Shown piece by piece: positions 9,106 to 15,089 of a DNA stretch of 17,388 nucleotides (position 1 is its first letter; every line of letters starts with the position of its first letter). The notes under the pieces were generated by a model. That model did no database searches and was not told the origin of the DNA. It saw only the letters and a program-made list of their open reading frames with translations. The DNA comes from JBFLVN01 sp040758475 (GTDB taxonomy: Bacteria > JAGRBM01): the NCBI GenBank assembly GCA_040758475.1, contig JBFLVN010000047.1, forward strand, positions 1 to 17,388. Direction: 5' to 3'. Both the position numbers and the translations under genes were made by a program.

Positions 9106-9449
9106 ACGAAGTCGGGTTGGAGACGATCATCAGTGCCCCGGAACGGATTTCCGAAGTGCCGCCGGAGCGGATTCCCTCGTTATTAGTGCGGCTTTCGGGC
9201 CTTTTTTCGGCTCTTTCTGCCCGCTTGCTCGATTTCCCGAGAAAGGCGGCCAAAGAGCGGGAAGAAATCCCGCAAGATCGCCTTTTAACAGCCGCAGAGG
9301 CCGCCCCGATCCTGGGAGTCACGGTCCAATGGCTCTACCGCCACGCCAAGGAACTTCCCTATGCTCGCAAACTCTCCCGCAAGGTACTGCGGTTTTCGGA
9401 AGCCGGGATTAGAAGGCACATGGCCGGGGTGAGGGGTAAACAACCATGA
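9102..9449 (+). CDS. Excisionase-like helix-turn-helix protein
   Basis: 115 residues. The N-terminal half is an uncharacterised helical segment (ISEVPPERIPSLLVRLSGLF). The C-terminal half, residues about 60-110, is a HTH_17/excisionase fold: LLTAAEAAPILGVTVQWLYR, then HAKELPYARKLSRKVLRFSE, then GIRRHMAG, i.e. helix-turn-helix followed by a basic wing and the typical RFSEAxIRRHM ending. Placed directly before a tyrosine integrase and overlapping it by four bases (ATGA at 9446), it most likely acts as Xis, bending att DNA to drive excision. The upstream gene is also overlapped by four bases. Family placement rests on pattern; the excision role is inferred from position. Confidence 0.75.
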   Translation: MNEVGLETIISAPERISEVPPERIPSLLVRLSGLFSALSARLLDFPRKAAKEREEIPQDRLLTAAEAAPILGVTVQWLYRHAKELPYARKLSRKVLRFSEAGIRRHMAGVRGKQP

Positions 9450-10732
9450 AAAAGCGAGGGCTTGGGACGATCTACCAACGGGGTTCTATTTGGTGGATTC
9501 AGTATTCCTTTCGGGGAAAGGTTTACCGGGAGTCTTCCGAATCGGACGTGCGCTCGGATGCCGTCAAATTCCTTCGGAAGAGACTTGCGGAGATGGGCCG
9601 GGGGCGGCTGGTAGGGCCTAATACGGACCAGACGACCCTGGATGACTTGGGGAACCTTCTGATCGATGATTACGCCATCAACGGCCGGAAATCCCTTAAA
9701 AGGGCCAAGGAAGGCCTTGCCAATCTCAAGGAGTTTTTCGGTCCTACCCATGCTCTCGACCTGACGACGGATCGGATTAATGGTTACATCCGCTGGCGGC
9801 TAGAGAGCCGACAACCCGCCACGGTTCAATATGAGCTTCGAATCCTCAAACGGATGTTTACCCTGGGGGAGAGAGCCGGAAAGGTGGGAACCCGCCCCTA
9901 TATCCCCAGTATCGAAGTAAATAACACCCGCACCGGCTTCTTTGAGGAAAACGAGTTTAAGGCGCTTCTCTCCCACCTGCCCGAAGAACTGCACGGCGCC
10001 ATGGAGTTTGCCTATCTCACCGGCTGGCGCCGCCAGGAAGTATTTTCGCTTGAGTGGCGGCGGGTGGATTTTAAGGCCGGAGTCGTCAGGCTGGAACCTG
10101 GCTCCACCAAGAACCGGGAGGGGAGGGTTTTCCCTTTTGGAGTTTTACCCCCGCTTCAAAAAGTCCTGGAAAAGCAGGAAAAATACACACGCCAAGTCGA
10201 AATTAAACTGGGAAAAGTAATTCCCCAAGTATTCCACAGGGAGGGTATTCCTATCATGGAATTTAGAGACCCCTGGGAAGAGGCTTGTACCAAGGCAAAC
10301 ATTCCCGGAAAGCTTTTCCACGATTTCCGGCGCACGGCGGTAAGGAATCTCGAAAGGGCCGGGGTGCCCCGGTCGGTCGCCATGAAACTCACGGGCCACA
10401 AGACGGAAAGCGTTTACCGGCGCTACGCCATTGTTTGTGAAGCGGACCTCTCAGAGGGCATTAAAAAACTGGCCGCATGGCGAGAAAATCAGCCACAAGA
10501 AGCACAAAAAGTAATCGCTCTTGGCGAGAAGAGAAGTGACGCAGAAGTGGCACAATTGGAAGAAAAACGGGTGAGTCTTCGGCGAGGGATTAAGCCGCGA
10601 AGCGTCTTAAATCAGCGGAATTCAAGAGGAAAAACTGGTGGGCCGGGTGGGACTCGAACCCACGACCAGCGGATTATGAGTCCGCCGCCCGGCGGAGGGG
10701 CCGGGGACGGGGCGGATGGCGGGAATGGATAA
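9446..10732 (+). CDS. Tyrosine recombinase / phage-type integrase (first of two)
   Basis: 428 residues. The N-terminus (GTIYQRGSIWWIQYSFRGKV) is an Arm-type DNA-binding beta domain. Residues about 60-150 form the SAM-like core-binding domain. The catalytic domain follows with a full set of conserved residues: Arg195 (LTGWRRQEV), Lys222 (STKNREGRVFPF), His292 and Arg295 (FHDFRRTAV), His318 (LTGHKTESV) and the likely nucleophile Tyr327 (YRRYAIV). The enzyme therefore looks active. The start overlaps the excisionase-like gene. Unusually, the last 30 or so codons (from about residue 397) are read from the antisense of a tRNA 3' fragment at 10636-10686, giving the tail GGPGGTRTHDQRIMSPP. Such a tail is not part of the fold. 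It means that the frame runs through the attachment site and that recombination there would swap the C-terminus. Confidence 0.9.
   Translation: MKKRGLGTIYQRGSIWWIQYSFRGKVYRESSESDVRSDAVKFLRKRLAEMGRGRLVGPNTDQTTLDDLGNLLIDDYAINGRKSLKRAKEGLANLKEFFGPTHALDLTTDRINGYIRWRLESRQPATVQYELRILKRMFTLGERAGKVGTRPYIPSIEVNNTRTGFFEENEFKALLSHLPEELHGAMEFAYLTGWRRQEVFSLEWRRVDFKAGVVRLEPGSTKNREGRVFPFGVLPPLQKVLEKQEKYTRQVEIKLGKVIPQVFHREGIPIMEFRDPWEEACTKANIPGKLFHDFRRTAVRNLERAGVPRSVAMKLTGHKTESVYRRYAIVCEADLSEGIKKLAAWRENQPQEAQKVIALGEKRSDAEVAQLEEKRVSLRRGIKPRSVLNQRNSRGKTGGPGGTRTHDQRIMSPPPGGGAGDGADGGNG
10636..10686 (-). tRNA. 3' fragment of a tRNA gene with CAU anticodon, probable att site
   Basis: On the minus strand the fragment holds an anticodon arm (stem GCGGA/TCCGC, loop CTCATAA, anticodon CAT at 10678-10676), a five-base variable region, a T arm (GTGGG/CCCAC around TTCGAGT), the acceptor 3' strand CCGGCCC, discriminator A and an encoded CCA (10638-10636). 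The anticodon CAU means elongator Met or Ile2. The 5' half is absent: the expected GGGCCGG acceptor strand and D arm are not found upstream (10687-10740). The break lies at the 5' side of the anticodon stem, where tyrosine recombinases commonly cross over. This is a remnant/att core, not a functional tRNA gene. Confidence 0.85.
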
Positions 10733-10947
10733 TCCGGGGACGCCGTGGCGCTTTTCGGGCCGCATGATTTTGGATCCCTGGCGGGAGAGGATGGGGGAGC
10801 GGAGGGGATTTGTCAAGGATTTTCCGGGGCGCACCCTGAAACCCGTATAATTACCGAAACTTGGGAAGGTGCTCGACCGGCGGACTCTGGCGGACGGAAA
10901 CGGAGGCGGGGTCCAGAACCGGATGACGCAAAGGGTAAAGGAGGGGA
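10733..10947. other. Non-coding stretch between tRNA fragment and second integrase
   Basis: No gene is supported here. It begins in GC-rich DNA; TCCGCC (10681-10686), GGCGGA (10691-10696) and a four-base loop form a hairpin exactly at the tRNA break. It also holds one copy of the 13-bp repeat GTCAAGGATTTTC and an AT-rich patch GTATAATTACCGAAAC near 10847-10862, whose TACCGAAA recurs upstream of the second integrase. The setting suggests the att arm region of the right-hand element. Confidence 0.45.
10812..10824 (+). repeat. 13-bp direct repeat, copy 1, downstream of the second integrase
   Basis: GTCAAGGATTTTC occurs here and again at 12118-12130, one on each side of the minus-strand integrase. 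An 11-base version (GTCAAGGATTT) also occurs inside the gene at 12522, starting at 12531. Possible integrase arm sites; function not shown. Confidence 0.45.
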
Positions 10948-11961
10948 TCACCGCCGGAAAGCGTATTCCCCTTGGCGGGCAAGCGCGTCCAGGGCGTCGA
11001 CGGCCGAAAGGTCCCGGAGGCGCGTGTAACGCCCGTAGAAGTTCGCCGTCACCTGGATGTCGGAGTGGCCGAGCTGATCGCGCACGTAGACGAGGTTTTT
11101 CCCCTGACGGAGCACCTCGATGGCGAACGAGTGGCGCAGGTCGTGGATGCGGTAACGCTCCGGGAGACCCGCGCTTTGCAGGGTGAGCTTCCAGTCGCGT
11201 TCCAGGTTCCGCTCGCCAAAGGGCGTCCCCGTGCGGGTCGTAAAGACCCAGGGAGCTTTCGCAGGCGCCTTCTCCCGCAGGGCGAAGAGGGCCTGGGCGA
11301 GCTGCTGGCTCATGTCCACCACCCGGGGCGTTCCTCCCTTGGGGGGCTCGAGTTTTCCCCCTTTGGAAAAAGTCCGCTGCACGTGGATGCTCCGGGTGCG
11401 GGGGGAGAAATCCAGATCGTCCCACTGGAGGGCCCGGGCCTCCCCCAGGCGCAGGCCCGCCCGGTGGAGTGTGAGGAAGAGGGGATGGAGCCGGGGGCGC
11501 TCCCGTTTCAATTGCGAGAGGATTTCCTCCACCTCCCGGGCCGGCACGTAGTAGACCTCCTGCGGCCCCCCGGCGGCCTTCTTGCGGGAGCAGAGGCGGA
11601 ACTGGCGGGAGACGCCGGAGACGGGGTTGGCGGGGAGGAGGCCGTCTTCCACCGCGAGATCGAGCGAGTTGCGAAGGAGCACGACCGCCTGGCGCACGGT
11701 GGAGCGGGAGAGGGGCGCTTCGAGGCCCGGAGCGTCTCCTGAGAGCCATCCGGAGACCTCTTTGCGGATCTTCGCCCCCGAGAGGGCGGAAAGGGGAAGT
11801 TCGCCGAAGGCCGGCAAGAGGTAGCGGCGCGCCAGCTCCTCGTAGCGCCTGGCCGTCGAGGCCCTCGTCGATTCCCGCTTTACTTTCAGGCATTCCCGCA
11901 CGGCCCTTCCGACCGTCTCCCTGGCCGCACCGGCGCTCCCGCCGGCCTCCCCGTCCGTCAT
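10948..11961 (-). CDS. Tyrosine recombinase / integrase (second of two)
   Basis: 337 residues from ATG at 11961; a GTG at 11973 would add four. AAGGTGGGG precedes the ATG at a suitable distance. Residues about 15-110 form a SAM-like core-binding domain (TARRYEELARRYLLPAFGEL). The catalytic domain has Arg171 (AGLRLGEARAL), a lysine-bearing beta turn (TFSKGGKLEPPKGGTPR), His273 and Arg276 (IHDLRHSFA), His299 (QLGHSDIQ) and nucleophile Tyr309 (TANFYGRY), so it looks intact. It is a XerC/D-like phage integrase and is not closely similar to the other recombinase at 9446: their N-termini differ, this one lacking the GTIYQRG Arm domain. Its 3' end points at the tRNA fragment some 260 bases away, as expected for an element with int beside att. 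It is transcribed away from the phage-type cassette starting at 12522. Confidence 0.92.
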   Translation of the reverse strand: MTDGEAGGSAGAARETVGRAVRECLKVKRESTRASTARRYEELARRYLLPAFGELPLSALSGAKIRKEVSGWLSGDAPGLEAPLSRSTVRQAVVLLRNSLDLAVEDGLLPANPVSGVSRQFRLCSRKKAAGGPQEVYYVPAREVEEILSQLKRERPRLHPLFLTLHRAGLRLGEARALQWDDLDFSPRTRSIHVQRTFSKGGKLEPPKGGTPRVVDMSQQLAQALFALREKAPAKAPWVFTTRTGTPFGERNLERDWKLTLQSAGLPERYRIHDLRHSFAIEVLRQGKNLVYVRDQLGHSDIQVTANFYGRYTRLRDLSAVDALDALARQGEYAFRR

Positions 11962-12056
11962 GACCGCCCCCACCTTCCGGGCTACCGAATATATACCGAA
12001 AATCTATGACAATCCACGTCACAGGCAGGGAGCCGCCCCTCTCCCCCCGCGAGCCC

Positions 12057-12111
12057 GCCCCGGCGAGACGGACTCTCCCTTCGGCGGGCCCGATCCTGCC
12101 CCGGCGAGACG
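12057..12111 (+). repeat. Two 14-bp direct repeats, 41-bp period
   Basis: GCCCCGGCGAGACG occurs at 12057-12070 and 12098-12111. The first copy also overlaps a 7-bp inverted repeat: GCCCGCC (12053-12059) with GGCGGGC (12083-12089). The spacing is close to four helical turns, which would suit binding of one protein on one face of the DNA, for example integrase arm sites or a regulator. Confidence 0.45.
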
Positions 12112-12117
12112 CGCTGC

Positions 12118-12130
12118 GTCAAGGATTTTC
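12118..12130 (+). repeat. 13-bp direct repeat, copy 2, upstream of the second integrase
   Basis: Exact second copy of GTCAAGGATTTTC, 1306 bases from copy 1, in the same orientation. The two copies bracket the integrase gene. Confidence 0.45.
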
Positions 12131-12313
12131 AGTCAATTGAACAGGAAAAAATCGAATCATCAGGAGAATGCCATTTTCTTGTGCAGCGGAGTCCGCGGAT
12201 GTCCAGATTTGGGTGAACGCCGCTCATCGAGACGACCTCGCTGTAGCAAGTTGAAGTAGCGAGTGACCGGAAATGAGCAGATGACCGGGATTCATCAACC
12301 CGGACGGTCTCCG

Positions 12314-12351
12314 GCCCGGCCTGTGGAGCTTTTAAAGGACAGGCTCCGGGC
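12314..12351 (+). other. Bulged hairpin in the leader region of the phage cassette
   Basis: GCCCGGCCTGT (12314-12324) pairs with ACAGG (12339-12343) and CCGGGC (12346-12351), with a two-base bulge CT. The alternative pairing GGAGC (12325-12329) with GCTCC (12343-12347) is mutually exclusive with it. No T-run follows, and it lies before the proposed promoter, so it may be the end of an upstream transcription unit or a protein-binding site. Confidence 0.3.
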
Positions 12352-12397
12352 GGGCGCGGAACATTCGGGCAAGCTCCTGATTTTCTGGAAATTCCTC

Positions 12398-12425
12398 TTG
12401 CATTCCGGAAAAAACGGTGTAAAAT
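12398..12425 (+). promoter_or_regulatory. Promoter for the phage-type cassette
   Basis: TTGCAT (12398-12403) and TAAAAT (12420-12425) with a 16-base spacer, in an AT-rich patch about 95 bases before the ATG at 12522. Each box matches the sigma70 consensus well. A strong AAGGAG (12510-12515) six bases before the ATG supports expression of the cassette from here. Confidence 0.55.
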
Positions 12426-12521
12426 AGGCCTTTAACGCTTCTTCGGTTTCCTCTTTCGTTCACCCCCGTCTATCCAGTCCATTCTTTCGCGCCCGTCTCC
12501 CCCGAAAAAAAGGAGATTCTC

Positions 12522-12854
12522 ATGATCCGCGTCAAGGATTTCGACCTCTCCGCTTCCGCCGACGGCACTATCCAGCAGGTATCCCTCACTCACCCGGAGG
12601 ACCCGGGCATGCGCCTGTGGGGCTATTCCTTCCAGGCCACGGGGACCTTCGGTTCGGGGACCCTGGAACTCCAGGTCTCCAACGACGGGACGAACTACGT
12701 GGCCCTCCCCTCGGGGGCGAAGAGCCTCACGGCCGCCGGCGTCAAAAGCTCCTTCGACGGCGAGCTGGCGGGCTTCAAATACGCCCGGCTCCAGCTCTCG
12801 GGTTCCACGAGCCCGAGCCTCACCATCAAGGCCGTGGCCGAGTACCTGCGCTAA
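12522..12854 (+). CDS. Small beta-rich phage-type structural protein
   Basis: 110 residues with no signal peptide or membrane segment. The sequence alternates short hydrophobic strands with Gly/Ser/Thr turns (FQATGTFGSGTLELQVSNDG, then a GFKYARLQLSG strand and SPSLTIKAVAEYL), typical of a beta-sandwich. Small proteins of this look are often found next to tail-fibre and lysis genes in tailed phages and GTA-like clusters, where they are assigned to virion decoration or fibre roles. I do not recognise a specific family. AAGGAG (12510-12515) precedes the ATG. The stop overlaps the start of the next gene (TAATG at 12852-12856), so the two are co-translated. Virion role is inferred from neighbours and composition. 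Confidence 0.6.
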   Translation: MIRVKDFDLSASADGTIQQVSLTHPEDPGMRLWGYSFQATGTFGSGTLELQVSNDGTNYVALPSGAKSLTAAGVKSSFDGELAGFKYARLQLSGSTSPSLTIKAVAEYLR

Positions 12855-13906
12855 TGCTCTCCCCCGCCGCCCTCCTCGAACTCCCCGTGCCCGAGCGGCA
12901 CGCGGCCAAGCGCTTTTTCCTGGCGAAGAACGCCTCCCGGGGGTTCTTCGAGCGGGGAAAGTTCCGCGTGGAACTCCGGGACCTTCGCGAAAGCGGCCCC
13001 GCGCTCGAGTGCTTTTTCTCCGCCGATTCCCTGGAAACGGGCCGCCCCGTGGCCCTGGGGGCCAGCCGCGTCCGGGTCGAAAAGATCGTCCTGCCCAATC
13101 CTCCCGCCAAGGTGCCCGATGGAAAGGGGGGATTCCTTTTCGATCCGAAAGCGGCTTTGAGGGAAGTTCTTTCGCAGACGGTGGGACTGATCGTTAAACC
13201 GGGTGGGCCCGATTCGATGGACTCGATCGGGCGGACGACGCTCGTCACCTATCCCGACGCCGGAAGCGGCGGGACGACCTGCGATGGCATGCTCGAACAC
13301 GACGAATCGCTTTCATTCGCGAATTTGCGCGCCGCCGCCGGAAATGCGGTCAACCTCACCGATACGGCGAATCAGGTGACATTGCAGGCGAACAATTCGA
13401 TTACCGACGTCTACGACTTCATCACCCGGATCATTCTCACGTACGATACGCGGGCTATTCCGGCGGCCGCGCCCATTTTCTCGGCCACGCACTCGCTCGG
13501 CATGGGGCCGCCTACCACGGATTTGGGAGATACGTCCTTCCATCTCGCCGGGGCTTCGCCGGCGGCCGATAACACGCTCGCCGCTTCGGACTACGCGAAC
13601 GTGCAACGCACGTCCTTTGGCTCTTTTCCGTCCCTCTCTTCCATCGTTCCGAATGCCATCAATGATATGCCCCTGAATGCCTCCGGGATCGCGGCCATCG
13701 CCAAGGGGGGCATTACGAAATTCTCCCTCCAGCTCGGTTGGGATCTGACGGGAACCTACACAGGCACTTGGTCCGCGGGAGCCCAGACGAAAGCGATCCT
13801 GGCCATGGCCGATTTCGAGGGGACCACGGCCGATCCCAAGCTCACGGTGGAATACGCGGGAAAATCCAGGAACTTCACGCCGGTCCTTTTCAGCGGGAGG
13901 CGCTAG
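12854..13906 (+). CDS. Probable phage fibre/surface protein with beta-sandwich domain
   Basis: 350 residues from the ATG that overlaps the preceding stop (12854); longer upstream frames would run through the previous gene. Residues 1-110 (MLSPAALLELPVPERHAAKR and following) are an uncharacterised N-terminal module. Residues about 125-345 are Gly/Ala/Thr-rich and beta-type: TTLVTYPDAGSGGTTCDGM, ITRIILTYDTRAIPAAAPIF, then an AIAKGGITKFSLQLGWDL motif, ending in KLTVEYA. This resembles the DNRLRE/carbohydrate-binding-like beta-sandwich of phage and surface proteins, in which a strand reading xYDTRxIPxxAxIxSA is typical. Likely a tail-fibre or virion surface protein binding the host. It sits directly before the lysis genes, the usual place for fibres. 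The stop TAG abuts the next ATG. The exact family is uncertain. Confidence 0.55.
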   Translation: MLSPAALLELPVPERHAAKRFFLAKNASRGFFERGKFRVELRDLRESGPALECFFSADSLETGRPVALGASRVRVEKIVLPNPPAKVPDGKGGFLFDPKAALREVLSQTVGLIVKPGGPDSMDSIGRTTLVTYPDAGSGGTTCDGMLEHDESLSFANLRAAAGNAVNLTDTANQVTLQANNSITDVYDFITRIILTYDTRAIPAAAPIFSATHSLGMGPPTTDLGDTSFHLAGASPAADNTLAASDYANVQRTSFGSFPSLSSIVPNAINDMPLNASGIAAIAKGGITKFSLQLGWDLTGTYTGTWSAGAQTKAILAMADFEGTTADPKLTVEYAGKSRNFTPVLFSGRR

Positions 13907-14068
13907 ATGCCCGCCGTCCAGCCCCCTCTTTGGAAACGCGCCCTCCGCGTAGCGCTCGTGGTGGTCTTGCGGATTACCCAGGGCGTTTCGGCCGTTTTGT
14001 TCCTCGCCTCCGGGGCCCTGTGCTGCTTCTGCTACCAGAGCGAGAAAGGGCTCGAAAAATGGCGCTGA
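13907..14068 (+). CDS. 53-residue membrane protein of the lysis cassette
   Basis: Short frame starting directly after the fibre stop (TAG ATG). A basic/proline-rich start (MPAVQPPLWKRALR) precedes a long hydrophobic segment (VALVVVLRITQGVSAVLFLA, continuing SGALCCFCY), enough for one long or two short membrane spans; the end is charged (QSEKGLEKWR). It overlaps the next gene by 10 bases. Its size, composition and location before an endolysin and a holin fit a small holin/antiholin or spanin-like lysis component. No homologous family recognised. The three Cys at the end of the hydrophobic stretch (CCFC) are notable, but do not form a standard lipobox at the N-terminus. Confidence 0.5.
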   Translation: MPAVQPPLWKRALRVALVVVLRITQGVSAVLFLASGALCCFCYQSEKGLEKWR

Positions 14069-14310
14069 CCTGGGAGCCTTTTGGCTGGATCGTGGGGGTG
14101 ATGATCGTTTTTGGCGGCGGCGTGCTGGGCCTCGTCATCGCCATGCACAACGGCGTCCGCAAGGACTTGCACGAGGGGTTCGAGGGGGTGGGCCAGGACA
14201 TGAAGCGCATCCACGGCCGCATCGACGAAGTGATCCGCGACGTGGCGGGTCTCAAATCCGAAGTTTCGTACCTGCGGGGCCGCAACGACGCCCAGAAGGA
14301 GGAACTCTGA
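14059..14310 (+). CDS. 83-residue membrane-anchored coiled-coil protein of the lysis cassette
   Basis: ATG at 14059 inside the preceding gene. One N-terminal membrane span (about residues 8-29, GWIVGVMIVFGGGVLGLVIA) is followed by a charged helix with heptad-like spacing (LHEGFEGVGQDMKRIHGRID, then EVIRDVAGLKSEVSYLRGRN), a predicted coiled coil. Inner membrane anchor plus periplasmic or cytoplasmic coiled coil is the layout of i-spanins and of XhlA-like lysis accessory proteins (XhlA has the reverse order). The stop overlaps the endolysin start (TGATG at 14308-14312), so it belongs to the same translational unit. A spanin role would need an outer-membrane partner lipoprotein, which I do not see embedded here. 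Confidence 0.6.
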   Translation: MALTWEPFGWIVGVMIVFGGGVLGLVIAMHNGVRKDLHEGFEGVGQDMKRIHGRIDEVIRDVAGLKSEVSYLRGRNDAQKEEL

Positions 14311-14702
14311 TGCCTTCGTTCTCCGTCAAATCCCTCGAAAAACTGGATACCTGCCACCCGGATTTAGCACGCCTCTTCGAGGAGGTCGTAAAAAACTACG
14401 ACTGCCAGATTTTGTGCGGCCACCGGGGGCAAAGGGAGCAGGAAGCGGCCCTCCGCGAGGGGCGGAGCAAAACCCCCTGGCCCAAGAGCAAGCACAACTT
14501 CGTCCCCTCGCTCGCCGTGGACGTTTCCCCCTATCCGGTCGATTGGAACAACGCGAAAAGCTTCTATCACTTCGGCGGCTACGTAAAACGCGTGGCCGAG
14601 GAACTCGGCATCAAAATCCGTTGGGGTGGGGATTGGGACGGGGATTTGGATTTAAAGGACCAGAATTTCTTCGACCTTCCGCATTTTGAACTGATGGAGT
14701 AA
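14310..14702 (+). CDS. M15-family peptidoglycan peptidase (phage endolysin type)
   Basis: 130 residues, no signal peptide, as usual for an endolysin that relies on a holin. The zinc site of the peptidase M15 (VanY / L-Ala-D-Glu endopeptidase) fold is present: His62 and Asp71 in SKHNFVPSLAVDV, and His125 in DLPHFEL, with Asp122 three residues before it as the expected catalytic acid. Upstream, LCGHRGQREQEAALREGRSK is the typical helix region with the conserved Arg/Gln pattern, and RWGGDWDGD is the usual loop before the last motif. The whole chain equals the catalytic domain, with no cell-wall-binding module. Expected to cut peptide cross-links of peptidoglycan. Coupled to the gene before by TGATG and followed 5 bases later by the holin. 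Confidence 0.9.
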   Translation: MPSFSVKSLEKLDTCHPDLARLFEEVVKNYDCQILCGHRGQREQEAALREGRSKTPWPKSKHNFVPSLAVDVSPYPVDWNNAKSFYHFGGYVKRVAEELGIKIRWGGDWDGDLDLKDQNFFDLPHFELME

Positions 14703-14707
14703 GCGCC

Positions 14708-15079
14708 ATGCTGCTTGGAACCGTTTTGACTTCCCTCCTTCCCGCTTTTTCGGACAGCCTTCGGAGCGTGATCGCCAAGATCACGGGGAGCGCCGGAGCC
14801 AAGCCCCAGAACGTGGACGAAGCCATCCGGCTATTGGAAGCCGAGACACGAAAGGCCCAGGCCCTTGCCGCCCTCGACAAGGCCGAGAACGTCTCGACGT
14901 GGGTCTCCAACGTCCGGGCCCTCCAGCGCCCGGCGGCCGTGCTCCTCATTACGATCGCCTGGATCTATGCCCTTGCATCCGGCAACGCGCCCCTGGCCGA
15001 GCTCACGACCGATTTGGAGAGCGCCGTGGTCTTTTATCTCTTTGGCGAGCGGTCGCTGCTGCATTTGAGAAGAAAGTGA
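14708..15079 (+). CDS. Three-TM holin, GTA-type
   Basis: 123 residues. An amphipathic/hydrophobic N-terminus (MLLGTVLTSLLPAFSDSLRS) precedes a charged helix (AIRLLEAETRKAQALAALDK). Then NVSTWVSNVRALQRPAAVLL, the ITIAWIYALASG membrane span and a last hydrophobic segment ESAVVFYLFGERSLLHLRRK. The order charged helix, a W-V-x-x-V-R-x-x-x-R-P motif, membrane span and a final YLFGER segment matches the holin family named for gene transfer agent release (GTA_holin_3TM). It would form the inner-membrane lesion that lets the M15 peptidase reach the wall. ATG 14708 follows the endolysin stop by five bases. Topology is predicted by eye. Confidence 0.75.
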   Translation: MLLGTVLTSLLPAFSDSLRSVIAKITGSAGAKPQNVDEAIRLLEAETRKAQALAALDKAENVSTWVSNVRALQRPAAVLLITIAWIYALASGNAPLAELTTDLESAVVFYLFGERSLLHLRRK

Positions 15080-15089
15080 GGAATTCCCC

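Larger units (their letters stand above)
11974..12521. other. Large regulatory gap between divergent integrase and phage cassette
   Basis: I see no credible gene in these 548 bases. Contents in order: an AT-rich patch (GAATATATACCGAAAATC, 11986-12003) just upstream of the integrase start; two copies of a 14-bp GC-rich repeat; the second copy of the 13-bp repeat; an AT-rich stretch around 12130-12180; a bulged hairpin at 12314-12351; a promoter at 12398-12425; and an AAGGAG ribosome site (12510-12515). It would suit an immunity or att-arm region. Confidence 0.5.

Noticed and set aside
10636..10720. Complete tRNA gene on the minus strand
   Set aside because: Only the anticodon arm, T arm and acceptor 3' strand are present. 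Upstream there is no D arm and no GGGCCGG acceptor strand, so it cannot fold as a full tRNA.
10972..11742. 256-residue plus-strand frame opposite the second integrase
   Set aside because: Mirror of the integrase codon pattern with no independent motif and no ribosome site.
10622..12022. 466-residue minus-strand open frame covering the second integrase
   Set aside because: It is in a different frame from the integrase, whose catalytic residues are all in place at 10948-11961. The product is low-complexity Pro/Gly/Arg.
11980..12030. Minus-strand promoter for the second integrase (TTGTCA and TATATT)
   Set aside because: The two boxes are only 13 bases apart, too close for a sigma70 promoter; no better pair was found.
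12617..12853. Upstream extension of the 12854-13906 gene to an ATG at 12617
   Set aside because: It would overlap almost all of the well-started gene at 12522, and the extension is Arg/Gly/Pro-rich out-of-frame sequence. The TAATG overlap at 12852-12856 gives a better start.
13738..14058. Upstream extension of the coiled-coil gene to an ATG at 13738
   Set aside because: The extension overlaps the end of the fibre gene and the 53-residue membrane protein, and reads as low-complexity shadow. ATG 14059 gives a clean membrane-anchored protein.
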